A stretch of DNA of 64,000 nt from Planctomycetales bacterium (GTDB lineage: Bacteria; Planctomycetota; Planctomycetia; Isosphaerales; Isosphaeraceae). The notes beneath the pieces are model-generated. The model saw nothing but the letters and a program-made list of their open reading frames with translations. It was not told where the DNA came from and ran no database searches. Below, piece after piece: positions 6,957-16,342 of the stretch (its first letter is position 1; each line of letters starts with the position of its first letter). The stretch is taken from positions 19,714 to 83,713 of the forward strand of contig DAIDKV010000108.1 of assembly GCA_027449865.1 (NCBI GenBank), read 5' to 3'. The translations under genes and the position numbers were made by a program.

Positions 6957-9221
6957 ATGCGTCGAGCCTACCTCGGCCGGCCCGTCGCCGTCGGCGCGTC
7001 GGCCCTGTGCTTCCTCGTGCTGATCGCGGGGCCGCTCCTGCTCCCGGTCCGGTCGGAGGCGGTGGATTCCCCGGCGCCCGCTCCAAAGAAGAAGGATTCG
7101 CGATCCCGATTTCAGTCGAAGAATGCGAAGCTGACCACCTCCGTCGAGCCGGCTGAGGCCCGTCAGGGCGAACTCGTCACCTTCAAGGTCACCGCGAAGG
7201 TCGATCCGGGCTACCACATCTACAAATATAGCCGCGAGTCGGCTCGCCCCGGCGCCGGACCGCTCCCGACCACGTTCGACCTCTTTGACACGGGCGGACT
7301 CAGGCCCGAAGGTGACTGGGTGGCCGAACGCGAGCCCATCCAGCACCCCGAGCCCGCCTTTCCGGATATCCCGTTCGTCGAATACTACGAGGACGAGGTT
7401 TCCTGGAGCATTAAGCTGAAAGTCCCGTCCGACGCGACGCCGGGCAAAAAGACCCTGCGCGTCCAGGCTGGATACATGGTCTGCAACGCCTCGTCCTGCA
7501 GCATGGCGGGCCAGTGGACCCTTCCCGAAGCGACTCTCACGGTGATCTCCGGCGGGTCAGGTGGTCCACCCTCGACGGCCGCCGCAACCCCGACGCCAAA
7601 GCCCGAGGCCCCGAAGCCGGTCGCACCACCAACGTCCGAAAAGCCGGCCGTCGCTTCCCCGCCCCCGGTCGTAGCCTCGACTGGCTCCGCCATCCGTAGC
7701 GAGATCGCCCAGAAGGCCGAGCAGGGTTTGATCCCGTTTCTGATCGCCTCGGCACTGGGTGGGCTGTTCGCGCTGGTGATGCCGTGCGTCTGGCCGATGG
7801 TGCCGATCACGGTCAACTTCTTTGTGAAGCAGGGGCAAAGTCAGTCGGGACGGGTCGGGACGACCGGGCTAGCGGTCACGTACTGCCTCTCGATCATTGG
7901 AGTCTTCACGGCGGTCGGGGTCCTCTGTTCCTTCTTCTTTTCGGCCTCGGCCCTGCAGACGCTCGCCAACAACGCCTGGCTGAACATCTTCGTGGCGGTC
8001 ATGTTCCTGGTCTTCGGGATGAGCCTGCTGGGGATGTTTGAGATCCGACTACCCAGCGTTCTGCTGAACGCCTCGTCGCAGGGTGAGAACCGTGGCGGGC
8101 TGGTCGGCGTGATGTTCATGGCGCTCACGCTGACGATCACGTCTTTCACCTGCACGTTCCCCGTCGTCGGCGGGCTGCTCGCGATGGCGGCCGGCGGAGA
8201 CTTCTTCTACCCAATCGTCGGGCTGGCGACGTTTTCCGCGGTCCTCGCCCTGCCGTTCTTCGTGCTGGCTCTCTCGCCGGGGATGATCTCGCGGATGCCG
8301 CGAGGCGGCGACTGGATGAACGCCGTGAAGGTCGTCGGTGGGTTGGTCGAGATCGGGGCGGCCCTGAAGTTCATCAACACCGCCGAACAGTCGTTCGTCC
8401 CGGCCGAGGACGCCTGGATGAACGCCCCCATGATGTTAACCTGCTGGATTGCCCTCGCGACGGTCTGCGGCGTCTACCTGCTCGGTTTATTCCGGACCGA
8501 TCACGACCATGACGAGGTGAAGGTTGGGGCCGGTCGGATGCTCACCGGCGCAGCGTTCCTAGGCCTGGCCCTCTTCCTGACGCCCGCCCTTTTCGGCCAC
8601 TCACCGAAGGGCCCGCTCTGGAACCGGATCATCGTCGGGCTGCTGCCACCGGATATCAGCGAACTCATCGCGCCGCAGGTCGCAATGTCCGGCGGCGACT
8701 CGTCGCCCGAGATCCAGCGCGCGACGTCCACCGATCCCGACGAGGCCGAGCGGCAGCAAAAGAGCTTTCACGGGGTTCAGTGGGGAATGAGCCTGGCGCA
8801 GGCAAAGGAGCAGGCGGCCCGGGAGAACCGTCCAATTCTGATCGACTTCACGGGTGTGAATTGCACCAATTGCCGACAGATGGAGATTGGCGTCTTTCCG
8901 AATCGCCAGGTTCTCCCGCTACTCAAACGATTTGTGACCGTGCAACTCTACACCGATTTCGTCAAGATCCCGAGCCTGACCCCTCTGCAGTGGACCGAGA
9001 GAGCTGAGATCAACCAGGATCTCCTTCTCAAGCTGACCGGAGAGGCAACCAATCCGATTTACGTCGTGCTTTCACCGGATGGAAGAGTGGTCGATCGGAT
9101 CGGCGGTTTCAACGAGCCTCGCGTCTTCGCCGCGTTCCTGACGCAGGCGCTGGAGAAGGCCGGTGGTGGGAGCGAGAAGGTCGCGCAGGCGGCCGGCAAA
9201 AATGGAGCGAGCGATCGTTGA
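6957..9221 (+). CDS. DsbD-like protein-disulfide reductase (thiol:disulfide interchange protein)
   Basis: This envelope protein passes electrons from cytoplasmic thioredoxin across the membrane to periplasmic thiols. An N-terminal signal/anchor is followed by a periplasmic DsbD alpha-like beta domain (~55-200) and a proline-rich linker (~205-240). Then comes a polytopic core of about eight helices with membrane cysteines at C277 (VMPCVWPM) and C399 (FTCTFPVVGG). The C-terminal thioredoxin-like domain carries C636-x-x-C639 in NCTNCRQME. The periplasmic domain also has a paired-cysteine segment (MVCNASSC). At 754 residues it is longer than E. coli DsbD (about 565), mainly from the linker and spacers. 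A partner in cytochrome c maturation or general disulfide reduction is likely; gene context does not decide which. Confidence 0.9.
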   Translation: MRRAYLGRPVAVGASALCFLVLIAGPLLLPVRSEAVDSPAPAPKKKDSRSRFQSKNAKLTTSVEPAEARQGELVTFKVTAKVDPGYHIYKYSRESARPGAGPLPTTFDLFDTGGLRPEGDWVAEREPIQHPEPAFPDIPFVEYYEDEVSWSIKLKVPSDATPGKKTLRVQAGYMVCNASSCSMAGQWTLPEATLTVISGGSGGPPSTAAATPTPKPEAPKPVAPPTSEKPAVASPPPVVASTGSAIRSEIAQKAEQGLIPFLIASALGGLFALVMPCVWPMVPITVNFFVKQGQSQSGRVGTTGLAVTYCLSIIGVFTAVGVLCSFFFSASALQTLANNAWLNIFVAVMFLVFGMSLLGMFEIRLPSVLLNASSQGENRGGLVGVMFMALTLTITSFTCTFPVVGGLLAMAAGGDFFYPIVGLATFSAVLALPFFVLALSPGMISRMPRGGDWMNAVKVVGGLVEIGAALKFINTAEQSFVPAEDAWMNAPMMLTCWIALATVCGVYLLGLFRTDHDHDEVKVGAGRMLTGAAFLGLALFLTPALFGHSPKGPLWNRIIVGLLPPDISELIAPQVAMSGGDSSPEIQRATSTDPDEAERQQKSFHGVQWGMSLAQAKEQAARENRPILIDFTGVNCTNCRQMEIGVFPNRQVLPLLKRFVTVQLYTDFVKIPSLTPLQWTERAEINQDLLLKLTGEATNPIYVVLSPDGRVVDRIGGFNEPRVFAAFLTQALEKAGGGSEKVAQAAGKNGASDR

Positions 9222-9306
9222 TGAGATCTCTGGGCTCCTTCCTCCTGGTGCTCGAAATCCGCTCCCGGAGGAAGAGCCCGTGGTCGATCCGGTGAATCCT
9301 TGAGGG

Positions 9307-10329
9307 TCACTGTACCCGCTGGTAGAGCGGCTCGAGCCCGAGCTGGCGGCGGATCTGCTCGACCTGCATCGGATCGTTGACCGGGTATCGCGGGACCACG
9401 CCTCTCAGGACGCCAACGACCTCCTCGGCGATCGTGGTTGCCATGTTTCGAAGCGATTCTTCGGTCTGAGCCGCACTGTGGGGGGTCAGCAGGACATCCG
9501 ATCGGCCGAGCAGGGGATGGCCAGCGGGCGGCGGCTCAATGGTGAAGACGTCGCCACCATAACCCCAGAGCTTGCCCGCGTCGAGCGCCTCGGCGACCGC
9601 AACTTCGTCCACGACCGGGCCTCGGGCGCAGTTGATCAGGATCGCGTCGGGTTTCATCATCGCGAGGGTCTCGCGGTTGATCATGCTCCGGGTACTGGCA
9701 TCGAGCGGAACGTGCATGGTCACATAATCGGAGGCAGCCAGAAGCTCAGGTAGTTCCATCCGCCGGGCATCGCATCGGCGCTCGACCTCCTCGGGTGGAG
9801 CGACGATGTCGTTGTAGAGGACGTGCATACCGAAGCCCAGATGGGCGATCTCACCGACGCGACGGCCGATACGCCCGAAGCCGACGATCCCGATGGTCTT
9901 GCCGGCGATGTCGCGGCCGGTCATGCTGGTTCGAGCGTGGTAGTTGTACGCAGCCAGCTCGGCACCCATCTTTGTGAAGTGTTTCGATAGTCCGATCATC
10001 ATCGCGAGCACGTGCTCGGCGACGCTCTGTGTGTTCGCGCCCGGTGTGTAGACGACCTGGACACCGCGCGCGGTCGCCGCGTCGACATCGATCTGGTCGT
10101 AGCCGACCCCGTGCCGCCCGACGACCTTCAACCCGCGGCCGGCGTCGAGCAGTGCGGCGTCGATCACGCCGCCGGTTCGGATCACCAACGCCTCGGCTCC
10201 GACAACCTCGCGACGCAAGGTGGGCGGGTCGAGTGCGCTCGCCATCCGCAGTTCGCCAGCCTCACGAAGCATCTGCATTCCCGAATCGTGCATGCTGGTG
10301 AGGGAAAAGATCGTCGGTCGGCGTGGCAT
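9307..10329 (-). CDS. D-isomer-specific 2-hydroxyacid dehydrogenase (phosphoglycerate dehydrogenase-like)
   Basis: An NAD-dependent dehydrogenase of the SerA/FdhD-lactate superfamily. The substrate-binding half has ...HGVGYDQIDVDAATARGV... and GANTQSVAEHVLAMM. The Rossmann half has GFGRIG (150-155). The catalytic Arg lies in NCARGPVVDE, the Glu about 30 residues later and the His in LTPHSAAQTEES. The protein is 340 residues, the short form without an ACT regulatory domain, so it is either a non-allosteric 3-phosphoglycerate dehydrogenase or another 2-hydroxyacid enzyme (glyoxylate/hydroxypyruvate reductase). The start at 10329 was chosen because similarity begins there; upstream in-frame sequence overlaps the neighbouring divergent gene and is not conserved-looking. 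Confidence 0.88.
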   Translation of the reverse strand: MPRRPTIFSLTSMHDSGMQMLREAGELRMASALDPPTLRREVVGAEALVIRTGGVIDAALLDAGRGLKVVGRHGVGYDQIDVDAATARGVQVVYTPGANTQSVAEHVLAMMIGLSKHFTKMGAELAAYNYHARTSMTGRDIAGKTIGIVGFGRIGRRVGEIAHLGFGMHVLYNDIVAPPEEVERRCDARRMELPELLAASDYVTMHVPLDASTRSMINRETLAMMKPDAILINCARGPVVDEVAVAEALDAGKLWGYGGDVFTIEPPPAGHPLLGRSDVLLTPHSAAQTEESLRNMATTIAEEVVGVLRGVVPRYPVNDPMQVEQIRRQLGLEPLYQRVQ

Positions 10330-10353
10330 GGGGGTTGTTCTCGTGGCGAGTGC

Positions 10354-10383
10354 TTGTCGGTGGGTGGGAGTCGCGTCATTATA
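10354..10383. promoter_or_regulatory. Divergent promoter region between dehydrogenase and glycosyltransferase
   Basis: On the minus strand, a perfect TATAAT (10383-10378) sits about 50 bases upstream of the dehydrogenase start, with no convincing -35. On the plus strand, TTGTCG (10354-10359) is 17 bases from CATTAT (10377-10382), ahead of the glycosyltransferase. The two -10 elements overlap, which would make the promoters compete. Confidence 0.35.
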
Positions 10384-10425
10384 CAACAATCTGGTCAAGG
10401 TCGTCGCCTCGGAGGTTCCGGATCG

Positions 10426-11670
10426 ATGTTTTCCCGCCTCCGCAGGCATCCGGTCGCCGCGATCGTGGTTCTCTCGATCGTGCTGAGAGTCGCCGTCCTG
10501 GCGCCTGGCCGTCGGGCCTTCGAAGACCCCGACAACTACCTGCCGATGGCCCGATCTCTGGTTTCGGGCAAGGGCTTTACTCTGGCTGGCCGGCTCACCG
10601 CTTATCGACCGCCTCTGTATCCCTTGCTTTTGATACCGGCGGTTGAGCTCGGCCGATGGGCTCCCTGGGGAATCGGCGCGCTTCACCTCGGACTGGGAGC
10701 CGGTACCGTGGCGATGACCGCCGCTGCCGCGAACCGGCTGGGGCTCTCCCAGCGACGGGCGCTGATCGCGGCGACAATCGCGGCTTGCGATCCCGTGCTT
10801 GTCTGGCAGGCACGCTCGGTAATGACCGAGACCCCCGCGGCGTTCCTCGTCGCCGCGATGCTCGCCGGGCTCTCCATCGGGGGTCGTCGGGGCGCCATCC
10901 TCGGCGGGATCGCCTCGGGCCTGGCCGGACTTTGCCGGCCAAGCCTGCTCGCCGCTTCAACGCTGACCATCGCCGCCGGGCTCGTCCCAACACCGGGCCG
11001 CTGGCGCGAGCGACTGACTCGCTCGACCATCTTCGCCACGACGACCGCGATCGTCCTCCTGCCCTGGATGATCCGGAATCTCGTCGCGATCGGCGAGCCT
11101 ATCTGGACGACCACTCACGGCGGATATACCCTCGCCCTCGCCAACAACGAGGTCTATTACCGAGAAATCCTCGACGGTCCGCCCGGTCGCGTCTGGACCG
11201 GAGAAGACCAGTGGCACTGGTGGGATTCGGTCACCCGGGAGACCGCCGGGCTGACCGAGCCCGAGGCCGATCGATTCCTTCGCAATCAGGTGCTGGACCT
11301 CGCCCGGCGTCGCCCATTCGATTTTGTCCGAGCCTCGATCGCCCGACTCGGACGGTTCTGGGCCGTGGCACCGTCCGAAGCCGTCTATCCACGTCCCGCG
11401 CGGCTCGCGACGATGATCTGGACCGTCCCGCTCTGGACAGCCCTCGCGCTGGGAGTCCTCCGGCGCCCGGCCTGGTCGTGGCCGACAATCGCCGCGACGA
11501 TGGCCCTCTTGGGCCTGACGATCGTACACCTTGCCTTCTGGACCGATCTCCGCATGCGAGCCCCTATCGTCCCCGCGATCGCGATTCTCGCCGCTGGAGC
11601 CGGCTCCCGCTCAGACGAGAACCGAAGGGGGTGTGACCAGGTCGGACTCGGGAGGATGGGAAGCGGTTGA
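10426..11670 (+). CDS. Integral membrane glycosyltransferase (GT-C, ArnT/PMT-like)
   Basis: A 414-residue polytopic protein with an uncleaved first helix (AAIVVLSIVLRVAVLAPG). It is followed by an acidic first loop FEDPDNYLPMARSLVSGKGF, the expected place of the catalytic Asp in GT-C enzymes that use polyprenyl-phosphate sugars. A YRPPLYPLLLIPAVE segment follows, typical of family-39/83 mannosyl- and arabinosyl-type transferases, and about eight or nine helices come after. The start has ggagg 10 bases upstream. Its 3' end overlaps the convergent GtrA-fusion gene by 60 bases. The donor and acceptor cannot be read from sequence; modification of envelope lipids or glycoproteins is the likely role. 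Confidence 0.75.
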   Translation: MFSRLRRHPVAAIVVLSIVLRVAVLAPGRRAFEDPDNYLPMARSLVSGKGFTLAGRLTAYRPPLYPLLLIPAVELGRWAPWGIGALHLGLGAGTVAMTAAAANRLGLSQRRALIAATIAACDPVLVWQARSVMTETPAAFLVAAMLAGLSIGGRRGAILGGIASGLAGLCRPSLLAASTLTIAAGLVPTPGRWRERLTRSTIFATTTAIVLLPWMIRNLVAIGEPIWTTTHGGYTLALANNEVYYREILDGPPGRVWTGEDQWHWWDSVTRETAGLTEPEADRFLRNQVLDLARRRPFDFVRASIARLGRFWAVAPSEAVYPRPARLATMIWTVPLWTALALGVLRRPAWSWPTIAATMALLGLTIVHLAFWTDLRMRAPIVPAIAILAAGAGSRSDENRRGCDQVGLGRMGSG

Positions 11671-12840
11671 CCGTTCCGGCCGTCGGGTGAAGACGATCCA
11701 TCGCGACATCGAGAAGCTCACCCCGGTTGCCGTGACGATCCCAACGACGGCGGCCGCAAGTCGGTGCCGGGCAAAAAAACCAATCCTCGCCGGCAGATAC
11801 AACCGGAGCGAGAAGCTCAACGCGACCGCCAGCGCATTGCTCAACACGTAAGCAAAAAATTGCCGACCCCACGATCCGCCCCGAGCATCGTTGAAGGTCA
11901 GTCGTCGGTTGAGGGTGAAGTTCCAGACCAGCGCCACGCTGATCGAAATGGCCGCGGCAATTGCCAGAGTCCAGGAGAAGCCAGAGCGTCCGACCGCTGT
12001 CCCGGCAATCGACGTGAACGAGAGCATCCACTGGAGGAGTGCGTAGATCGAGAGATCCACGACCATCCCCGACGCTCCCACGCAACAGAACTGAATCAGC
12101 CGGGAGAAGCTACCGTATCGACCGTCCAGGACATGTTTCAGCGATCGAAGGTCACGCACCCCGAACCGCTGCCGAGAGAACTGATCGTCGACCGGAACCC
12201 GGACATCGACGCACCGCCCGGGCCGACGGAGGAGCAGCTCCAGCACCAGGTTCGACCCATTCCCCGAAAGTCGCCGCCCTCCCTGCTCCCAGAGCGACCT
12301 GCGCATCACAAGAAGTCCCGAGAAGACATCGCCCGAGCCAAGAACGAGCCGGCTCGCCAACGCGAGGCCCGCCTGCCAGAGGCCCAGTCCGCCACCAACG
12401 TCCATTCCTCGTCGCGGAACAGCGATCGCCAGGTCTGGATCCCGTGCGGCGACCGCGCGTAGCATCTCACCGACCGCCGAGTCACCGTAGCATCGCGATA
12501 GATCCAGGACCATCAGACGATCGCCGGTTGACATCTCGAGCCCGGTACGCGCCCGATCGTCCCAGCTCCCCACGGAGACCGGAACAAGGGTCCAATTTTC
12601 CTCGACCGTGATCCTTTCCAGATCGGCCTCGTCGCCGACCACCACCACCTCGACCACCCCGGCAGCCCTCGCCTGCTCGATGGCCTGGTAGAGTCGGGAC
12701 CATTCGGAAGACGCCAGGGGCGATCCATCGATCATCGGGAGGATCAGGCTGAGGCTGTCGTCACGGTCCCGGAGTACCGCATCCGACTGTTGACGGCCCC
12801 ACCGCGCGGTCATCGCGTCGGACGGCTCGGGAGATCCCAT
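11611..12840 (-). CDS. Degenerate family-2 glycosyltransferase fused to a GtrA-like membrane domain
   Basis: The N-terminal ~235 residues resemble the dolichol-phosphate-mannose-synthase type of GT2 domain, and ~260-400 is a four-helix GtrA-like domain (from LIQFCCVGASGMVVDLSIYA to FSMSRWIVFTRR). GT2-GtrA fusions normally make and flip polyprenyl-phosphate sugars. Here the usual D-A-D metal/nucleotide motif reads MVLDLSRCYGDS, so one acidic residue is lost and catalysis is doubtful. The start at 12840 has gaggag four bases upstream; an upstream in-frame ATG at 12939 lacks a ribosome site but would add a Cys-rich stretch (AICRACH). It sits between a GT-C gene and a nucleotide-sugar enzyme, which supports a role in envelope glycan assembly. 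Confidence 0.72.
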   Translation of the reverse strand: MGSPEPSDAMTARWGRQQSDAVLRDRDDSLSLILPMIDGSPLASSEWSRLYQAIEQARAAGVVEVVVVGDEADLERITVEENWTLVPVSVGSWDDRARTGLEMSTGDRLMVLDLSRCYGDSAVGEMLRAVAARDPDLAIAVPRRGMDVGGGLGLWQAGLALASRLVLGSGDVFSGLLVMRRSLWEQGGRRLSGNGSNLVLELLLRRPGRCVDVRVPVDDQFSRQRFGVRDLRSLKHVLDGRYGSFSRLIQFCCVGASGMVVDLSIYALLQWMLSFTSIAGTAVGRSGFSWTLAIAAAISISVALVWNFTLNRRLTFNDARGGSWGRQFFAYVLSNALAVALSFSLRLYLPARIGFFARHRLAAAVVGIVTATGVSFSMSRWIVFTRRPERSTASHPPESDLVTPPSVLV

Positions 12841-13043
12841 TCGGCTCCTCAATATCCCGAACTCGCGACGATCCCGCCGCGCAAGATGACAGGCCCGGCA
12901 AATCGCCAGCTCAGCGTCAGTAAAGAACTCTCTGAACATAGCATAGTGCAAACCGCGGCCGGATTGCAAGAGTGCGCAGCCCACATACACGGTCGCACGC
13001 AATAGCACATACGCCCACTTCATGGCAGATAGCCTCGTCGGCG

Positions 13044-13073
13044 TTGCCATCCGACTCGAGGGAATTGTATGGT
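13044..13073 (+). promoter_or_regulatory. Possible promoter of the UDP-glucuronate decarboxylase gene
   Basis: TTGCCA (13044-13049) and TATGGT (13068-13073) are 18 bases apart, 60 bases before the start codon. The match is moderate. The rest of the 293-base gap holds no recognised gene. Confidence 0.35.
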
Positions 13074-13133
13074 AAAGCGGGGTCGGTGATTCTCGACCAC
13101 CCGCCGTTTCCATCGATCGAAGGAGCCAGGCCC

Positions 13134-14066
13134 TTGAGGACGGTCATCACAGGCGGTGCTGGGTTTATCGGGTCGCACCTCTGCGAGCGGTTCCTGGCCG
13201 AGGGGCACGAGGTTCTCTGTGTGGACAATCTCCTGACCGGTACTCGACGCAACATCGAGCACCTTGCCGACCACCCCGGTTTCCGATTCATCGAGCACAA
13301 CATCTCCGAGTCGATCGAACTGGAAGGCCCCGTCGAAAACATTCTTCACTTCGCCAGCCCGGCCAGCCCGGTCGACTATCTGGCGCACCCCATCCCAACG
13401 CTCAAGGTCGGCTCACTCGGCACTCACAACGCTCTTGGGCTGGCGAAGGCCAAGGACGCCCGGTTCCTCCTGGCGAGCACGTCGGAGGTCTACGGCGACC
13501 CGGAGGTCCATCCCCAGCGAGAGGATTACTGGGGCCACGTCAATCCGATCGGCCCCCGCGGCTGCTACGACGAGGCCAAGCGTTTCGCCGAGGCGATCAC
13601 CATGGCCTATCACCGCTATCACGGTGTCAAGACACGGATCGTCCGGATCTTCAACACCTACGGCCCGAGAATGCGGCTCAATGACGGCCGCGTCCTGCCC
13701 AACTTCATGCGACAGGCTCTCCGGGGCGAATCGATCACCGTCTACGGCGAGGGACAGCAGACCCGAAGCTTCTGTTACGTTGACGACCTCGTCGAGGGTA
13801 TCTTCCGCCTGCTTCACGCCGACTTTTCCGAACCGGTCAACCTCGGCAACCCCTCCGAGATCACCGTCCTTCAGCTTGCCCAGGAAATCATCGCCCTCGT
13901 CGAGGGAACGAAAAGCCAGATCATCTACGAGGACCTCCCTCAGGATGATCCCCGGCGACGGAAGCCCGACATCACCCGCGCCCGCGAACTTCTCGGCTGG
14001 GAGCCAAAGGTCGACCGCTCCGAGGGCCTGAAGCGGTCGCTGGAATACTTCCAGGGCGCCGTCTAA
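13134..14066 (+). CDS. UDP-glucuronate decarboxylase (UDP-xylose synthase)
   Basis: An extended short-chain dehydrogenase that converts UDP-glucuronate to UDP-xylose using bound NAD. The Rossmann motif [12 protein letters not shown] is at the very N-terminus, the catalytic Y145-x3-K149 is in [11 protein letters not shown], and [14 protein letters not shown] and [18 protein letters not shown] are family blocks. A TTG start at 13134 is inferred because aaggag lies 8 bases upstream and the Rossmann strand begins at the second codon. This gives 310 residues, the usual length. No ATG in the upstream frame has a comparable site. The product would feed xylose or related sugars to the neighbouring glycosyltransferases. 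Confidence 0.92.
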   Translation: MRTVITGGAGFIGSHLCERFLAEGHEVLCVDNLLTGTRRNIEHLADHPGFRFIEHNISESIELEGPVENILHFASPASPVDYLAHPIPTLKVGSLGTHNALGLAKAKDARFLLASTSEVYGDPEVHPQREDYWGHVNPIGPRGCYDEAKRFAEAITMAYHRYHGVKTRIVRIFNTYGPRMRLNDGRVLPNFMRQALRGESITVYGEGQQTRSFCYVDDLVEGIFRLLHADFSEPVNLGNPSEITVLQLAQEIIALVEGTKSQIIYEDLPQDDPRRRKPDITRARELLGWEPKVDRSEGLKRSLEYFQGAV

Positions 14067-14113
14067 TTCCATCGCCTTACAAAATAAAGACATATATATA
14101 AACAATCGATCGT

Positions 14114-14147
14114 GGACGCCTCCATCCTCCACGGATCGGAGGCGTCC
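14114..14147. terminator. Bidirectional terminator-like hairpin
   Basis: A perfect 10-base stem (ggacgcctcc with ggaggcgtcc) with a 14-base loop lies between two convergent genes, in an otherwise AT-rich spacer. No long T-run follows on either strand, so it may act with Rho or as an mRNA-end stabiliser. Confidence 0.55.
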
Positions 14148-14162
14148 GGCCCGAAAGACCGC

Positions 14163-15998
14163 TCAGCGGATGAGCGTCGGACTGTCGATGTTGTTGCCGG
14201 TCGTGGTCGCCTTGTTGCCGACAACCAGGGTATTGGTCAGGGTTAAGGTTCCATTGGAGACGAAGACCCCGCCACCGTTTCCAGGACCGCTCGGCGTACC
14301 ACCCATCGCGGAATTCCCGGTGATCAGGTCGCTCCTGAAACTGGCCGATCCGCCCGAGAGGGCCACGGCGCCACCCTGTCCGGCACCTCCGGCGGTCGAG
14401 GCGCTCCCAGCGCCGCCGACAGCGGAATTACCAGTGAGAAGACTGGCCGTGATCGTGATCGAGTCGGCCTGGATGGCGATCGCGCCGCCCGAGGCGATAC
14501 CGCCGCCTGAGCCGCCCAGAGCCTCATTCTGGGCGAAGAGGGATCCCAGGATCGTTAGGTCGGTGCCCAGGGGCGAGTCTGCGCTTCCGTTCAACGCAAT
14601 CGCACCACCGGCGGCCTGACCACCCATTGCGCTTCCGATGGCCTCGTTGCCTGTGAAGGTCGAGTCCGCAATCGTTCCCCGCGCCAGGCCGGAGAGGTCC
14701 ATAGCCCCTCCCTCGGCCGAACCGGTCCCATTCGCGGTATTGCCGTCGAAGAAACTGCTTTTCACCGAGAGATTGGCAAAGGGCCCGGTGTAGACCGCTC
14801 CGCCGTCGCTCGCCTGGTTCTTCGAGAACGTGCTGCCGACGATCGTGAGCGTGTCGGTCCCCGGGCTCGGCGCGGTGAGGAGGAAATCCTGCATCGCAAT
14901 CCCACCGCCGTAAGTCGTCCCACCCGGATAGGACGCGACGTTGCCACGGATCAAGCTGCCGATGACCGTGACGTTGGGGCCGTTCGTCGAGAGAATGCCG
15001 GCGCCGCTGCTCGTCGAGGTATTGCCGGAGACCGTGCTGAGAACGACATTCAGATTCGGTGCGGCAGCCCCGAATGTCCCACCAACCTGAATCCCGCCCC
15101 CCTGGTTTCCGGTGACCGAGGAGGCATAGAGACCGACATTCTCCCCATAGGCCCGGATTCCGCCCTCGATCCCGGCTGTATTTCCGGAAATCGTCGAGTT
15201 GACGAGGGTCATCGAGACGGAACTCGTTCCGCTGCTATCGATCCCTCCGCCGAAGACCGTCGCCGTGTTGCCGGAGATTTTCGAGCCGACAATCGTCACG
15301 GATCCCCCCGAATCGAAGACGCCGCCTCCGTTGTTCGCGGTGTTGCCGGAGATTTTCGAGCCGACAATCGTCAGTGGACCAGCCGTGCCGCTGACGTTAT
15401 ACCCTCCGGCCTCAATCCCGCCGCCGGTGCCGCTCGCCGAGTTCCCGGAGATCGTCGAGCCGACGATCGTTAGCGATCCCGTCGCGGAGGCCACTCCCGC
15501 GCCGGCGTACGAGGCATTGCCCGAGATCAGGTCGTCCGCAAGCGTCAGGTTCCCCTGATTCGTCACACCGCCACCGCCAAATGCAGACCCGATCGACTGG
15601 CCGCCGGTAATCGTCAGACCCGAGATTGTCGCCGTGACACCGGCATCCACCGCGAATACCGACGACTTCCCACCACCATTGACTGCGACCTGTCCCGCTC
15701 CCGGGCCCAGAATGCGGATCGATTTCGAGACCTCCAGCGGACCCCCGGTCAGGTCGATCGTTCCGTAAGCGGACGGGGCAAACGTAATGACATCTCCTGG
15801 CTTCGACGCCGCGATCTCGGCGCGGAGCGAGCCGACAGTCCCGTCGCCGGAATTACTCACGACGAGCGTGCTGAGCAGAGAACGGGTCTCAAGCCCAGCC
15901 ACTATCGGTCGAAACTTCGAGCGGGGCCGTTTTCGGCCCTCCGAGGCGCGCAACGATCGGCGACGGGACGAGGACGGTCCGGGATTCGGAATCGACAT
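14163..15998 (-). CDS. Secreted right-handed beta-helix (polymorphic membrane protein-like) protein
   Basis: A 611-residue surface protein. The N-terminus is strongly basic (SSSRRRSLRASEGRKRPRSK) and contains GLETRSLLST, the short planctomycete extracellular motif. After it come about 20 imperfect repeats of the type TIVGSTISGNSA...GGGI, which predict a parallel beta-helix as in Pmp/adhesin proteins and pectate lyases. There is no C-terminal autotransporter or LPxTG-like signal. The start at 15998 has caggag 8 bases upstream. A 34-base identical repeat inside the gene (15265-15298 and 15340-15373) shows recent duplication. The likely role is adhesion or cell-surface structure; no enzymatic residues can be named. 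Confidence 0.85.
   Translation of the reverse strand: MSIPNPGPSSSRRRSLRASEGRKRPRSKFRPIVAGLETRSLLSTLVVSNSGDGTVGSLRAEIAASKPGDVITFAPSAYGTIDLTGGPLEVSKSIRILGPGAGQVAVNGGGKSSVFAVDAGVTATISGLTITGGQSIGSAFGGGGVTNQGNLTLADDLISGNASYAGAGVASATGSLTIVGSTISGNSASGTGGGIEAGGYNVSGTAGPLTIVGSKISGNTANNGGGVFDSGGSVTIVGSKISGNTATVFGGGIDSSGTSSVSMTLVNSTISGNTAGIEGGIRAYGENVGLYASSVTGNQGGGIQVGGTFGAAAPNLNVVLSTVSGNTSTSSGAGILSTNGPNVTVIGSLIRGNVASYPGGTTYGGGIAMQDFLLTAPSPGTDTLTIVGSTFSKNQASDGGAVYTGPFANLSVKSSFFDGNTANGTGSAEGGAMDLSGLARGTIADSTFTGNEAIGSAMGGQAAGGAIALNGSADSPLGTDLTILGSLFAQNEALGGSGGGIASGGAIAIQADSITITASLLTGNSAVGGAGSASTAGGAGQGGAVALSGGSASFRSDLITGNSAMGGTPSGPGNGGGVFVSNGTLTLTNTLVVGNKATTTGNNIDSPTLIR
15265..15373 (-). repeat. Identical 34-base direct repeat within the beta-helix gene
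   Basis: Bases 15265-15298 and 15340-15373 are identical and 75 bases apart start to start, which equals one 25-residue beta-helix rung. This shows rung duplication at the DNA level, a plausible route to length variation of the surface protein. Confidence 0.85.
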
Positions 15999-16342
15999 CG
16001 ATGTCTCCTGGGTGCGTGATCGGACTGCAAGACGGGAATTCACCGGTCTGCCGGGCTCGCCTCGGAATACTTCCGGATTCCAGGTGCCCTCAAAGCCCCA
16101 ATCGCCGCGAGGGCCGACGATCGTGAACCCGATCGATTCTCAAGAGCAGACCATGCATGAATTCAAGGAGAAGTGTAGAAGAAGAAAGCGTCCCGGTCAA
16201 TTGTCCGATCAAAAAGCGCGCGCAGGACATCACAATGCTGCCGCGAACCGTCATGGGTGGCCCGAAGACCACGATTACGAGGTTTTCAGGTGCGCTCCGC
16301 GCGAGCGATCCTTGGTGCATTTTGCTGGATCTTCCGAACGGC
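15999..16342. other. Non-coding gap, nothing recognised
   Basis: 344 bases between the beta-helix gene start and the stop of the aminotransferase gene, both on the minus strand. No convincing gene, RNA or repeat was seen. It must contain the promoter of the beta-helix gene, but no clear hexamer pair was found. Confidence 0.5.
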
